Shown: positions 51,523 to 60,041 of the stretch, piece by piece
Position numbering within the stretch: position 1 is the first letter of the stretch
Layout: every line of letters starts with the position of its first letter
Assembly: GCA_964426945.1 (NCBI GenBank)
Contig: CAYRSS010000001.1
Location: forward strand, 62,001-126,000
Direction: 5' to 3'
DNA length: 64,000 bases
Source of the DNA: CAYRSS01 sp964426945
GTDB taxonomy: Bacteria > Planctomycetota > Phycisphaerae > UBA1845
The notes under the pieces: model-generated
The model's database searches: none
Told to the model about the DNA's origin: nothing
The model's input: only the letters and a program-made list of their open reading frames with translations
Position numbers and translations under genes: made by a program

Positions 51523-52566
51523 ATGGTCAAATGGGCTGGACAGAATGCTGCGGAAACGGAGGTCAAGCCCCTGAACGGGCCGGCCAAGGCGGCCATCCTC
51601 CTCATCAGCCTCGACAAGGACTCTGCCGCGGCCATCTTCCGTCATTTGGATCAGGACGCGATCGAGACCCTGACGCGCGAGATCGCCCAGACCGGGATCG
51701 TCAGTGGCGAGCGCCGCAAAGAAGTCATTGAGGAATTCTATCACCTCGCACTCGCGAACCAGTACATCGAGACCGGCGGTCTGGGCTATGCCCGGGCACT
51801 GCTGGAGGCGGCGCTGCCCTCGGAGCAGGCGCGCCGCATCCTCCGCACGATCGAACACCAGGTACACAAGCAGCCGTTCTCCTTCCTCGCCAAGACCGAC
51901 GCGGAAAACCTGACCACTTTCATCCAGGATGAGCATCCGCAGACGATCGCCCTGATTCTCTCGCACGTGAACTCCTCCAAGGCCAGCGAGATTCTCGCGG
52001 GTCTGCCGCAGAACAAGCAGCTTGAAGTGGTGACGCGCATCGCGCGAATGGACAACACGAATCCGGAGGTCGTCAAGGAAGTCGAGCAGGGGCTTGAAAT
52101 GCGGCTTTCGGGCGTCGTGTCGCAGACCTTCCAGAAGGCCGGCGGCGTCGAGACGGTGGCGGCGATCCTCAACCTCGCCGATCGGTCGACGGAGAAGACG
52201 ATCCTCGAAGCCCTCGAGGTCGAAGACCCCGAACTCGTCGATCAGATCCGTCGCCTCATGTTCGTGTTCGAGGACATCCTCCTCGTCAACGACAAGGGCA
52301 TCCAGTCGATTCTCAAGGAAATCGAAAACGACGATCTGGCGCTCGCCCTCAAGACTGCGACGCAGGAGCTTCGCGACAAGATCTTCCGCAACATGTCGGA
52401 GCGCGCCGCGCAGCTCATCAAGGAGGAGATGGAGTTCATGGGCCCGGTCCGCATCAGCGATGTCGAGACCGCCCAGCAGAAAATCGTGGACGTGGCCCGC
52501 CGCCTGGAGGACGCCGGCGAGATCATCATCTCCGGCCGTGGCGGCGAGTCGGACCTCGTGGTCTAG
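51523..52566 (+). CDS. fliG: Flagellar motor switch protein FliG
   Basis: The 347-residue switch protein contains LNGPAKAAILLISLDKDSAAAIFRHL at the FliF-binding N-terminus, the middle domain signature EHPQTIALILSHVNSSKASEIL, and the C-terminal torque helix region (MFVFEDILLVNDKGIQSIL with DLALALKTATQELRDKIFRN and MSERAAQLIKEEMEFMGPVR). Charged residues of that helix interact with MotA to make torque. Its usual switch partner FliM is not in this window. It begins 40 bases after fliF. Confidence 0.95.
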   Translation: MVKWAGQNAAETEVKPLNGPAKAAILLISLDKDSAAAIFRHLDQDAIETLTREIAQTGIVSGERRKEVIEEFYHLALANQYIETGGLGYARALLEAALPSEQARRILRTIEHQVHKQPFSFLAKTDAENLTTFIQDEHPQTIALILSHVNSSKASEILAGLPQNKQLEVVTRIARMDNTNPEVVKEVEQGLEMRLSGVVSQTFQKAGGVETVAAILNLADRSTEKTILEALEVEDPELVDQIRRLMFVFEDILLVNDKGIQSILKEIENDDLALALKTATQELRDKIFRNMSERAAQLIKEEMEFMGPVRISDVETAQQKIVDVARRLEDAGEIIISGRGGESDLVV

Positions 52567-52599
52567 CGCCGGGGAAACCCCAGCGGGAGCAGTGCTCGC

Positions 52600-53328
52600 G
52601 TGTCGACGGTGATCAAGGCAGGGCAGGCGGGACGGATCCTTCCGAACCTCTCCCACGTGGACCTCGCGGATCACCTCGCCGAGGCCCGAAGCGTGGTCGA
52701 GCGGGCGCGGCAGGAGGCAGCGAGGATCCTCGCCGAAGCGCGTGCCCAGGCCGACGTGCTGCGCGAGCAGGCCCAGCGCGAGGGGCACGACAAGGGCTAT
52801 CCGCTGGGCATAGAGGAGGGACGCCGCAACGGTCAGGACGAGGCCTTTCGGGCCGCGCGCGACGAATTCGCCGCGCAGCACTCGACCCTCGTAAGCGCCC
52901 TCGGCACCGCCCTGAGCGAGGTGGAGACCATCAAGCAGACCCTCCAGCTCGAGGCCGAGCGCGACGTGCTTGAGTTCGCCGTGGACCTTACCGTGAAGAT
53001 GACGTTCGAGATCGGCCGCACCCGCCGGGAGGCGGTCATTGAAAACCTGCGGCGCGCGCTGGATACGGTCGGCGGAGCCACTGACGTGATTGTTCGCGTC
53101 AATCCGGCGGACGCGGCCGCACTGGAAACCTTCTGCGAAGGTGGCCTGAGACTGCCGGATCGTGCAGCGCACGTCCGGGTGCTGACTGACGAGAGCATCG
53201 CCCCGGGCGGCTGTCGGGTGGACAGCGGCCGCACCGAGGTCGACGCGACACTCGAATCGCAGACGGCACAACTGGTTTCGCTGGTACTGGGAGAACAGCC
53301 GGGTGGTCAGCAGCCTCCTGTCGAGTAG
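52600..53328 (+). CDS. fliH: Flagellar assembly protein FliH
   Basis: The 242-residue FliH uses a GTG at 52600. A long acidic helix with glycine-spaced repeats follows the lead (ARSVVERARQEAARILAEARAQADVLREQAQREGHDKGYPLGIEEG) and the C-terminal stator-like domain reads ERDVLEFAVDLTVKMTFEI to DVIVRVNPADAAAL. FliH binds and holds the ATPase FliI and ferries it to the export gate. Its gene overlaps fliI by 26 bases if FliI starts at 53303. The tail is Gln/Pro-rich. Confidence 0.9.
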   Translation: MSTVIKAGQAGRILPNLSHVDLADHLAEARSVVERARQEAARILAEARAQADVLREQAQREGHDKGYPLGIEEGRRNGQDEAFRAARDEFAAQHSTLVSALGTALSEVETIKQTLQLEAERDVLEFAVDLTVKMTFEIGRTRREAVIENLRRALDTVGGATDVIVRVNPADAAALETFCEGGLRLPDRAAHVRVLTDESIAPGGCRVDSGRTEVDATLESQTAQLVSLVLGEQPGGQQPPVE

Positions 53329-54667
53329 CCGGCGCATGGTCCTGCGCACGCCCCTCTACCGCGTTCGCGGCCGCGTCGTCGAGGTCACCGGCCTGATGGT
53401 GATTGCGGAAGGGCTGCCGCTGCCGGTCGGGTCGATGTGCAACCTCCTCCGCCGAGGCGAGGACGCGCTGCAAGCGCAGGTCGTGGGGTTCCGCGGCGAT
53501 CGCACCATGCTGATGACCCTGCAGGATCCCCTGGGCGTGGCGCCGGGCGACGGCATCGAGTCGGTCGCCGGTTTGCAGCACGTCGCGGTGGGCCGGCAAA
53601 TGCTCGGGTGCGTGCTCGACGGCATGGGGCGCGTCATCGACGGCCCCGGCGACTTCATCGTCGAGGATCACTACCCGGTATTCGCGCCGGCCCCGGCTGC
53701 TCTGACTCGCGCACCGGTCGAGACGGTCGTGTCGACGGGCATCCGATCGATCGACGCGCTGACGACGCTGGGCGGCGGCCAGCGAATGGGCATCTTCGCG
53801 GGCACGGGCGTGGGCAAGAGCGTGCTTATGGGCATGATCTCGCGCTACACCTCCGCCGACGTCACCGTGGTTGCCCTCATCGGAGAACGCGGCCGCGAAG
53901 TGGGCGATTTCATCCGCCGGGATCTCGGCGAAGAGGGGCTGCGGCGCTGCGTGATGGTCGTCAGCACTTCCAACGAGTCGCCGGTGCTTCGCGTGCGTGC
54001 GGCTTACGTGGCGACGGCGGTGGCGGAGTACTTCCGCGACCAGGGCAAGAGCGTGCTGATGCTGATGGATTCGACCACGCGCATGGCGATGGCGCAGCGC
54101 CAGATCGGACTGGCCGCCGGTGAGCCGCCGGCGACGAAAGGCTATCCGCCGAGCGTGTTCGCGCTGCTGCCGCAACTGCTGGAACGCAGTGGGCGCACCG
54201 CGACGGGGAGCATCACCGGGCTGTACACCGTTCTTGTCGAGGGCGACGACATCAACGAACCCGTCGCCGACGCAATGCGTGGCATCCTCGACGGCCACCT
54301 GTGGCTGTCGCGCGATCTGGCCAATCGGGCTCACTATCCCGCGGTGGCCGTGCTGGAGAGCATCAGCCGCGTGATGAGCGACATTGTCGACGACGAGGTG
54401 AAGGCAGCCGCCCGCGCGTTGCGACAGGTGCTGGCGACCTGGGCCGACATCGAGGACCTGGTCAATATCGGGGCCTACGCAGCCGGAGCCAACGCGGAGT
54501 TCGACACCGCCGTGCAGATGAAGCCGGCGATCGACAAGTTCCTGCAGCAGGGCATCGAGGAGCGCAGCGCCTGGAACCAGACCCGGCGCGGCCTGCTCGC
54601 GCTGGGCGAAGAGATCGAGACCGTGCGGCGGCGGTTCCAGGAGCGAAAGCCACGAAGCGCGTCGTAG
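53303..54667 (+). CDS. fliI: Flagellum-specific export ATPase FliI
   Basis: This 454-residue ATPase is related to the F1 beta subunit. Walker A is GIFAGTGVGKSVLM, with GERGREVGDFI and the Walker B-like LMLMDSTTRMAMAQRQIGLAAGEPPATKGYPPSVF, then SITGLYTVLVEGDDINEP. It drives unfolding and release of export substrates at the base of the flagellum. Either the GTG at 53303 or the ATG at 53336 (removing 11 residues) could start it. Neither has a strong ribosome site, so coupling with fliH is likely. fliJ follows 39 bases later. Confidence 0.95.
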   Translation: MVSSLLSSSRRMVLRTPLYRVRGRVVEVTGLMVIAEGLPLPVGSMCNLLRRGEDALQAQVVGFRGDRTMLMTLQDPLGVAPGDGIESVAGLQHVAVGRQMLGCVLDGMGRVIDGPGDFIVEDHYPVFAPAPAALTRAPVETVVSTGIRSIDALTTLGGGQRMGIFAGTGVGKSVLMGMISRYTSADVTVVALIGERGREVGDFIRRDLGEEGLRRCVMVVSTSNESPVLRVRAAYVATAVAEYFRDQGKSVLMLMDSTTRMAMAQRQIGLAAGEPPATKGYPPSVFALLPQLLERSGRTATGSITGLYTVLVEGDDINEPVADAMRGILDGHLWLSRDLANRAHYPAVAVLESISRVMSDIVDDEVKAAARALRQVLATWADIEDLVNIGAYAAGANAEFDTAVQMKPAIDKFLQQGIEERSAWNQTRRGLLALGEEIETVRRRFQERKPRSAS

Positions 54668-54706
54668 CCCGGCTGTCAGCCGGAACACGGCGGATCCGGG
54701 AAAAGC

Positions 54707-55177
54707 ATGGCGAAGCGGTTCGAGTTCAGCCTGGAAACGGTCCTGCGTGTGCGGCGGATGGAGAACGACGCCCAGCGCCGGGCGATGGCCGGGGCGTTGC
54801 GTAACCTGCGGCAGGCGGAGTTTCGCGTGCGGAGCATCGAGGCGGACCTCGCCGCCCAGACGACGGCCGTCCGCGGCGAGCAGGGCGCTGTCCGGATCGA
54901 CCTGGCCGCGGTGCGCGGGCACCAGTTCTACATGACGCGGCTGCACGCCGCGCTGCGGGCGTCGCAGGCCGGCGTGGTCGCGGCAGAGCAGGCCGCGGAG
55001 GCGGAACGGGCGAAGCTCGCCGAAACGTCCAAACGGCTGAAGGTCATCGAGAAACTGCGGGATCGGCAGCGGCGGCGTTACGAATCGGAACTCGCACGCC
55101 GCGAGCGGATCGCCGAGGACGAGGTCGCGCTCAACCAGGTTCGCCTGGCGGCGCAACTCGAGGCGGAGGTCGCCTAG
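54707..55177 (+). CDS. fliJ: Flagellar export protein FliJ
   Basis: The 156-residue coiled-coil protein starts FEFSLETVLRVRRMENDAQRRAM, the FliJ opening, then runs as two long helices (about 30-90 and 95-150) with many Arg, Glu and Ala. FliJ is the central stalk of the export ATPase, equivalent to the F1 gamma subunit, and moves chaperone escorts. The family is poorly conserved, and context after fliI supports the name. The next ATG begins immediately after its TAG. Confidence 0.85.
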   Translation: MAKRFEFSLETVLRVRRMENDAQRRAMAGALRNLRQAEFRVRSIEADLAAQTTAVRGEQGAVRIDLAAVRGHQFYMTRLHAALRASQAGVVAAEQAAEAERAKLAETSKRLKVIEKLRDRQRRRYESELARRERIAEDEVALNQVRLAAQLEAEVA

Positions 55178-55846
55178 ATGCGGGGTGGGATGCTCAGGAA
55201 GGCGTACGACATCGCCGCGACGCTCGCACTGCTGAACCTGCTGGGACTCGCCGGCCTGGTTGGTGCGCTGGTGGCCACCGGGCGTCTGGATCGCGAGCGG
55301 GGCATACAACTCGTGCAGGTGCTCCGTGGCGAGACGCCGATGGCCGACGTCCCGCCAACGATGCCCGCCACGACGCAGGCGGAGCTCGAGAGTCCGGAGG
55401 TTGCCCCGCTGCCGACGGGGGCCGCGCCCTCCGAAACGGCGGAAGTCCTGCGGCGCGAGGCGGAGCGGCTCCGTACCGAACTCGACCAGCGTCTCGCGCT
55501 GAGCAACCGGATTCTGCTCCGCGTGTCGATGGAACGCGAGACGTTGCAGCGCGAACAGGCCGAAGCGGCCCGCCGACAGCAGGAGACTGAGGCGGAGGCG
55601 GACACGACCGGCTTCCGCAAGCAGGTGGAGATCTTCGAAGGTCTCTCGCCCAAGATCGCGATCGACTACTTGCTCAACGTCGGCGATCCCGACGATGCGG
55701 CGAGACTGCTGGTTGCGATGGATCCGCGCAAGTCGCGCAAGATCGTCGAAGCGGCCAAGGCCGAGCCGCAGAAGGCGGCGATGCAACAGATTCTCCAGCG
55801 CGTCCGCGAGGTCGCGCCGGCCACTGCGGATGAGATCGAGGAGTAG
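55178..55846 (+). CDS. MotE-like protein with MgtE N-terminal-type domain
   Basis: This 222-residue membrane-anchored protein has one helix (AATLALLNLLGLAGLVGALVA, about 12-34). A Pro/Ala/Glu linker and coiled coil follow (VLRREAERLRTELDQRLALSNRIL to RQQETEAEADT). The C-terminal domain (about 150-215: GLSPKIAIDYLLNVGDPDDAARLLVAMDPRKSRKIVEAAK) resembles the MgtE intracellular N domain found in MotE. In rhizobia MotE stabilises MotC and is required for rotation. The start codon follows the fliJ stop without a gap. The rotary role is inferred from that family and from position between fliJ and fliK. Confidence 0.8.
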   Translation: MRGGMLRKAYDIAATLALLNLLGLAGLVGALVATGRLDRERGIQLVQVLRGETPMADVPPTMPATTQAELESPEVAPLPTGAAPSETAEVLRREAERLRTELDQRLALSNRILLRVSMERETLQREQAEAARRQQETEAEADTTGFRKQVEIFEGLSPKIAIDYLLNVGDPDDAARLLVAMDPRKSRKIVEAAKAEPQKAAMQQILQRVREVAPATADEIEE

Positions 55847-55890
55847 CCGTCGCGCGTACTGCGAGCCGTGAATCGGAGCCAGGTGAGATC

Positions 55891-57144
55891 GTGACCGTCA
55901 GCACTATGCCAATCCCCCCGGCCGCCCCGACGCCCACCGCTCCGCGTGAAACGGCTGCGTCGCGCCGTAGCGAGGACGACGCCCGGGGCTTCGAAAGTGC
56001 GCTCGCGGTGATGCAACTCATGCAGGGGCTACAGGCGAGCGACCCCGCTGCGGTCGGCGCGCTACCGGAGGACGCGGTGTTCGAGGACGCGAACGCCGAT
56101 GCGAACGACGTCCGTCGGGAGGCGCTCAACGAGGACCAAGCCCGCACGCGGCAGGCTGCCGTGCCGAGCCGGCCCGATGCGCGAGCCGACGCGGCGGACG
56201 TGTCTCGGTCGACGATCCAGCCGCCCCGAGGATTCAGCGACCCGGGCGCTGCTCCGGCAGCTCAAACGAGCGCGTCCGCGTCTGATCTGGCCAGCCCGGA
56301 GGCGGCACTCGGCTCTCATTACGCCGACCAAGTCGCACGTTCCGACGCCGGGTCCGCCACGGTGAAGCCCGCCACTACCCCGGCGGTCGATACCCCAGCG
56401 CACCAGCCCTCCGCAGCGACCGCCGTTCAGCCGACGCCGCAGGCCGGCGTGGTCCGGACCGCGGATCGCGTCGGCGACTCGCCCGCCCGGCAGGTGGCCC
56501 AGATCCTGGGCGCCGCCCGTGGAGGCGGGGCGGAATCCGCGAACCAGCCCGCAGCGGTCGGCGGTCCTGCGACGCGGCCGTCCAACCAGGCCGGTGGTCG
56601 CTCGTTCGCCAGCGGCGGGGGGACGCAAGGCGAAGCAAGTTCGGCAGGATCGAGCGCGCAGTCGGAGGGCGGCGAGATCGAGTCCGCCGGTCGGACCCCT
56701 TTTGAACGGCTCATTCGGTCGGTCCGCACCCAGATCGGTCCGAAGGTCTCCAGCGCTCGTCTCGTGCTCGATCCGCCGGAGTTGGGGCGGCTCGATGTGC
56801 AGGTACGGATGGAAGCGGGGCGGCTCAGTGTGGGGGTGCGCACCGAATCCGCGGAGGCCCGCGAGTTGCTCAAGCTCCGTGGCGAGGAACTGCGGTCTGC
56901 GTTGGAACAACACGGCATCCGACTGGAGCGATTCGACGTGGCGCTCGAATCCGAGGCCGCGTGGTCGACCCTGGCGGATCGAGGCTACGGCTCCGGCCGC
57001 GGTCGGGCGGAAGAGCGACCATCCGGGGGCCGGGCGAGTCGCGAGGAGTCGATTGCCGCGACGACGGCCCCGCGCGAGATCCCGGCCGTGGGCGATACGG
57101 CTCCGTCGCATGACCCGGCGCGCCGTCTGGATGTCCGGATTTAG
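55891..57144 (+). CDS. fliK: Flagellar hook-length control protein FliK
   Basis: The 417-residue product begins with a GTG at 55891 (AGGTGAGA upstream). The first 270 residues are low-complexity Ala/Pro/Ser/Gln, the disordered ruler section. A compact C-terminal domain at about 275-365 has the Flg_hook signature: RLVLDPPELGRLDVQVRMEAGRLSVGVRTES and LLKLRGEELRSALEQHGIRLERFDVAL. FliK measures hook length and switches export specificity through that domain. The tail is Gly/Arg-rich. It precedes flgD by 79 bases. Confidence 0.9.
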   Translation: MTVSTMPIPPAAPTPTAPRETAASRRSEDDARGFESALAVMQLMQGLQASDPAAVGALPEDAVFEDANADANDVRREALNEDQARTRQAAVPSRPDARADAADVSRSTIQPPRGFSDPGAAPAAQTSASASDLASPEAALGSHYADQVARSDAGSATVKPATTPAVDTPAHQPSAATAVQPTPQAGVVRTADRVGDSPARQVAQILGAARGGGAESANQPAAVGGPATRPSNQAGGRSFASGGGTQGEASSAGSSAQSEGGEIESAGRTPFERLIRSVRTQIGPKVSSARLVLDPPELGRLDVQVRMEAGRLSVGVRTESAEARELLKLRGEELRSALEQHGIRLERFDVALESEAAWSTLADRGYGSGRGRAEERPSGGRASREESIAATTAPREIPAVGDTAPSHDPARRLDVRI

Positions 57145-57223
57145 CGAGTAGAGACGCGAGCCGCGATCGTCAGCCTGCGAAGTCGAGACGCGGATGGCGC
57201 CGCGAAGATGAGGAGAGTATCGC

Positions 57224-57913
57224 ATGGATGCAATTACAGCCCTGCAGTCCCAGAACACCGCGACGTCCACGTCCGCTCCGCGCGGGTTCGGCGACCTGAC
57301 CGGTGACGACTTCTTTCAGCTGCTGATCTCGCAGATCGTCAATCAGGATCCGCTGGAGCCGACCGGCAACCAGGAACTGCTTGAGCAGATTTCCTCGATC
57401 CGCGAGATCGAGCTGTCTACGGCGATGTCGTCGAGTCTGAAGGGACTATCGACACAGCAGCACTATGCGGCGGCATCGTCACTGATCGGTCGGTACGTGA
57501 CAGGACCGGTCAGTGAAGACGGCGCGCAGATCAGCGGGTCCGTGGTCGGTGCCCGTTTCGAAGCCGACGGCCGTGCCGTGCTGCAGCTTTCAACGGGCGA
57601 GGAACTGCCGCTCGACACGGTGACGAGCGTGGCAACTGCGGAACAGATCGGCTCATCGCTCGTGGGCAAGGCTGTCAGCGGCGTGGACCTCCGCGATCCG
57701 GCCGAGGCCCGTGCCGTGCAGGGAATTGTGACGGAGGTTCGTCCGGACGAGCGCGGCGAACTCGTGCTCGAACTCGACACCGGTGAAAGCCTTCGCCTCG
57801 CCGACGTAACCACCATCGGCCAGACCGTGCCGCAGACCGAGAGCGCCGTCGAGCAGCTTGCGGGCAAGGCGTCCGCAGCAGTGAAGCGCCTGTTCAACGG
57901 ATTGTTGGGCTGA
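57224..57913 (+). CDS. flgD: Flagellar hook-capping protein FlgD
   Basis: This 229-residue cap protein has DDFFQLLISQIVNQDPLEPTGNQELLEQISSIREIE in its N-terminal segment (FlgD signature, about 28-62). The C-terminal part contains two similar modules of about 52 residues (85-136 and 144-198), each running SSLxG..V.G......V.G.V.......G...L.L.TGE.L.L..VT.I. Classical FlgD has one tudor/Ig-like unit at this point. FlgD sits on the growing hook tip and is discarded. GAGGAGAG precedes ATG 57224. The hook gene follows 63 bases downstream. Confidence 0.93.
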   Translation: MDAITALQSQNTATSTSAPRGFGDLTGDDFFQLLISQIVNQDPLEPTGNQELLEQISSIREIELSTAMSSSLKGLSTQQHYAAASSLIGRYVTGPVSEDGAQISGSVVGARFEADGRAVLQLSTGEELPLDTVTSVATAEQIGSSLVGKAVSGVDLRDPAEARAVQGIVTEVRPDERGELVLELDTGESLRLADVTTIGQTVPQTESAVEQLAGKASAAVKRLFNGLLG

Positions 57914-57976
57914 CGGCGGGGTAAATCAGGCAGAAATAGAGCCTGCAACAAGTACGGCCGACAGGGAGCTGGATCG

Positions 57977-59659
57977 ATGAGCCTTCAGAACGCCATGCTG
58001 ACCGGAGCCACAGGCATCCGCAGCAACACAACCACGGTCAACACCGTCGGTGACAACATCGCCAACGTCAACACGACGGCCTTCAAGGGACAGCGTACGC
58101 TGTTCGAGACGCTCCTGTACCAGACCGTAACGGAGGGCGAGCCGCCTTCGGCCACAAGCGGGGGTACGCTGCCGCGGCAGATCGGCCTCGGCTCACGCGT
58201 CGGGACGATTCAGCGCAACTTCGCCCAGGGCAACGTCGAGAGCACCGGCTTCTCGCAGGACCTCGCCGTGGAAGGGCGGGGGTTCTTCGTGCTCGAGGAC
58301 ACGGAGGGCGGCCAGCTGTTCACGCGCGATGGCGCGTTCCGGCTGGATTCGGACAGCACGCTGGTGTCGACCACCGGTCGCCCGGTGCTCGTGTTCCCGG
58401 CGGACACCGAGGGCAACATCCAGCCGGGCACGCTCGAGCGAATCGACATCCCGCTGGGATCGACGCTTCCGCCGGTGGCGACCAGCGAAGTGACGATGGC
58501 GGGGCACCTTGACGCCGGGTCCGACATTGCGACCGCGGGCGCCGTTGTCGAATCGCAGGTGCTGCAGGTGGCCGGGGGCGCGGCGGCGGGCAGCGACACC
58601 GCGCTGACCAGCCTGGTCGACGACGCCGGTGTGGCGCTCTTCCAGACGGGCGACGTGCTGGAGATTTCGCCGCGCAAGGGTGGCATCGACCTGAGCGCCT
58701 CGACCTTTGTTGTGGGAACGACGGGATCGACGCTCGGCGATCTGGCGGGTCATCTCGAATCGGTCTTCGGGCTTCAGACGGACGACACGGTGCCGGGCGA
58801 CGCCGGCGTCACCGTGGAGGGTGGCATCCTGCGCGTTCGCTCGAACCTCGGAGAAATCAACGCGGTGGAACTCGACGGTTCCACCATCCGCAATACCTCG
58901 CGGATCACCGCGCCGCCGTTCCTGTTCGGCGAGGTCAGCCCGGCGGTGGGCCGCGCGGTGTCGCCGAGCAGTTTCCTGGCTTACGACTCGCTTGGCGCCC
59001 CCGTGGAAGTGCGGGTGCGCTACACGCTTGAGTCCCGCACCGACGCCGGCACCACCTGGCGGTTCTACGCCGAGTCCGGCGACGACACCGACCTGTCCCC
59101 GGCCATCGGCAGCGGCACGATCTCGTTTGATCCGCAGGGGCGGTTCGTCGCGGCGACGGGCGCGAACCTGTCGATCGACCGGGCGGCCAGCGGCGCCCAG
59201 ACGCCGGTAGCGCTTGAGGTCGACTTCTCGCAGCTCACCGGACACGCCAACCCGCAGGGAGTTTCGCAGGTTGTCATGGCCGATCAGAACGGCCGTGAGG
59301 CGGGCGTGATGACCGGCTACCGCGTGGAGGCCGACGGCGAGATCGTGGCCATGTACGACAACAACGTGGAACAGACCCTCGGGCAGGTCGCGCTGGCCAT
59401 GTTCACCAACGAAGAGGGACTGGTTGCCGACGGTGACAACAACTACGTGCTCGGCCCCAACTCGGGCGATGCGCGGATTATCGCGCCGCAGTCGGCCGAC
59501 GCGGGCACGATCCGCGCCGGGGCGCTGGAGCAGAGCAACGTCGAGATCGCCCGGGAGTTCATCAACCTTATCAGCGCCCAGACGGGCATTCAGTCGGCCA
59601 GCCGCGTCGTGCGGACGGCGAGCGACATGCTGTCGGAACTGCTGCTGCTCGGTCGCTAG
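57977..59659 (+). CDS. flgE: Flagellar hook protein FlgE
   Basis: The 560-residue hook subunit has the rod/hook D0 start (AMLTGATGIRSNTTTVNTVGDNIANVNTTAFKGQRTLFETLLYQ) and the end LEQSNVEIAREFINLISAQTGIQSASRVVRTASDMLSELLLL. The middle D1-D2 region is larger than that of E. coli (about 400 residues total there), including DGAFRLDSDSTLVSTTGRPVL and AYDSLGAPVEVRVRY. The protein polymerises as a universal joint. A weak sigma-28-like array (TAAA at 57922-57925, fifteen bases, GCCTGCAA) lies upstream but is too degenerate to call. Confidence 0.94.
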   Translation: MSLQNAMLTGATGIRSNTTTVNTVGDNIANVNTTAFKGQRTLFETLLYQTVTEGEPPSATSGGTLPRQIGLGSRVGTIQRNFAQGNVESTGFSQDLAVEGRGFFVLEDTEGGQLFTRDGAFRLDSDSTLVSTTGRPVLVFPADTEGNIQPGTLERIDIPLGSTLPPVATSEVTMAGHLDAGSDIATAGAVVESQVLQVAGGAAAGSDTALTSLVDDAGVALFQTGDVLEISPRKGGIDLSASTFVVGTTGSTLGDLAGHLESVFGLQTDDTVPGDAGVTVEGGILRVRSNLGEINAVELDGSTIRNTSRITAPPFLFGEVSPAVGRAVSPSSFLAYDSLGAPVEVRVRYTLESRTDAGTTWRFYAESGDDTDLSPAIGSGTISFDPQGRFVAATGANLSIDRAASGAQTPVALEVDFSQLTGHANPQGVSQVVMADQNGREAGVMTGYRVEADGEIVAMYDNNVEQTLGQVALAMFTNEEGLVADGDNNYVLGPNSGDARIIAPQSADAGTIRAGALEQSNVEIAREFINLISAQTGIQSASRVVRTASDMLSELLLLGR

Positions 59660-59710
59660 TCAGGCTGCCCCGCCGCGGCCGGACCGCGGCGACGAACGGG
59701 AGGCGTGATC

Positions 59711-59905
59711 ATGATCGCACTGACAAGGCTCAACGCACGCCCCGTCGTGGTGAACGCGGAGCAGATCAAGATGGTCGAGCAGACGCCGGACACGATGATC
59801 ACATTCATCAACGGCGACACGATTCTCGTGCGCGAGAAGGTGGAAGAAGTGGTGGACAAGGCGATCGATTACGCCCGTCAGATTCGCGGGTTCCAGGTGG
59901 TATAG
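59711..59905 (+). CDS. flbD: FlbD family small flagellar protein
   Basis: ATG 59711 is chosen because GGGAGG lies 7 bases before it, while a GTG six bases earlier overlaps the spacing. The 64-residue product has the FlbD hallmarks LTRLNARPVVVNAEQIKMVEQTPDTMITFINGDTILVREKVEEVV. The small FlbD family occurs next to motA in many flagellar clusters. Its role is not settled and it should not be confused with the Caulobacter regulator of the same name. A GCGGGC/GCCCGC hairpin begins at its stop codon. Confidence 0.9.
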   Translation: MIALTRLNARPVVVNAEQIKMVEQTPDTMITFINGDTILVREKVEEVVDKAIDYARQIRGFQVV

Positions 59906-59944
59906 CGGGCGAAGAGCCCGCGGGGCGGCGGGGTCAGCCTCCGC

Positions 59945-59972
59945 TAACCGCGGCTTGCGAATGTGTCGATAA
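59945..59972 (+). promoter_or_regulatory. Candidate sigma-28 (FliA) promoter of motAB-fliL
   Basis: TAAC (59945-59948), sixteen bases, then GTCGATAA (59965-59972). The -10 matches GCCGATAA at 7 of 8. The -35 matches TAAA at 3 of 4, with spacing one base longer than usual. The predicted start is near 59980, about 60 bases before motA. Motor genes are classic sigma-28 targets. Confidence 0.5.
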
Positions 59973-60041
59973 TCGAGGCGGCGGGCCCGCGCGGGGTGGG
60001 GGGACGGAGTCCGCGCCAACGGCGGGCCGCAGGGTAACGGT

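Noticed and set aside
57922..57948. Sigma-28-like TAAA-N15-GCCTGCAA before flgE
   Set aside because: Only 5 of 8 bases of the -10 match, within reach of chance.
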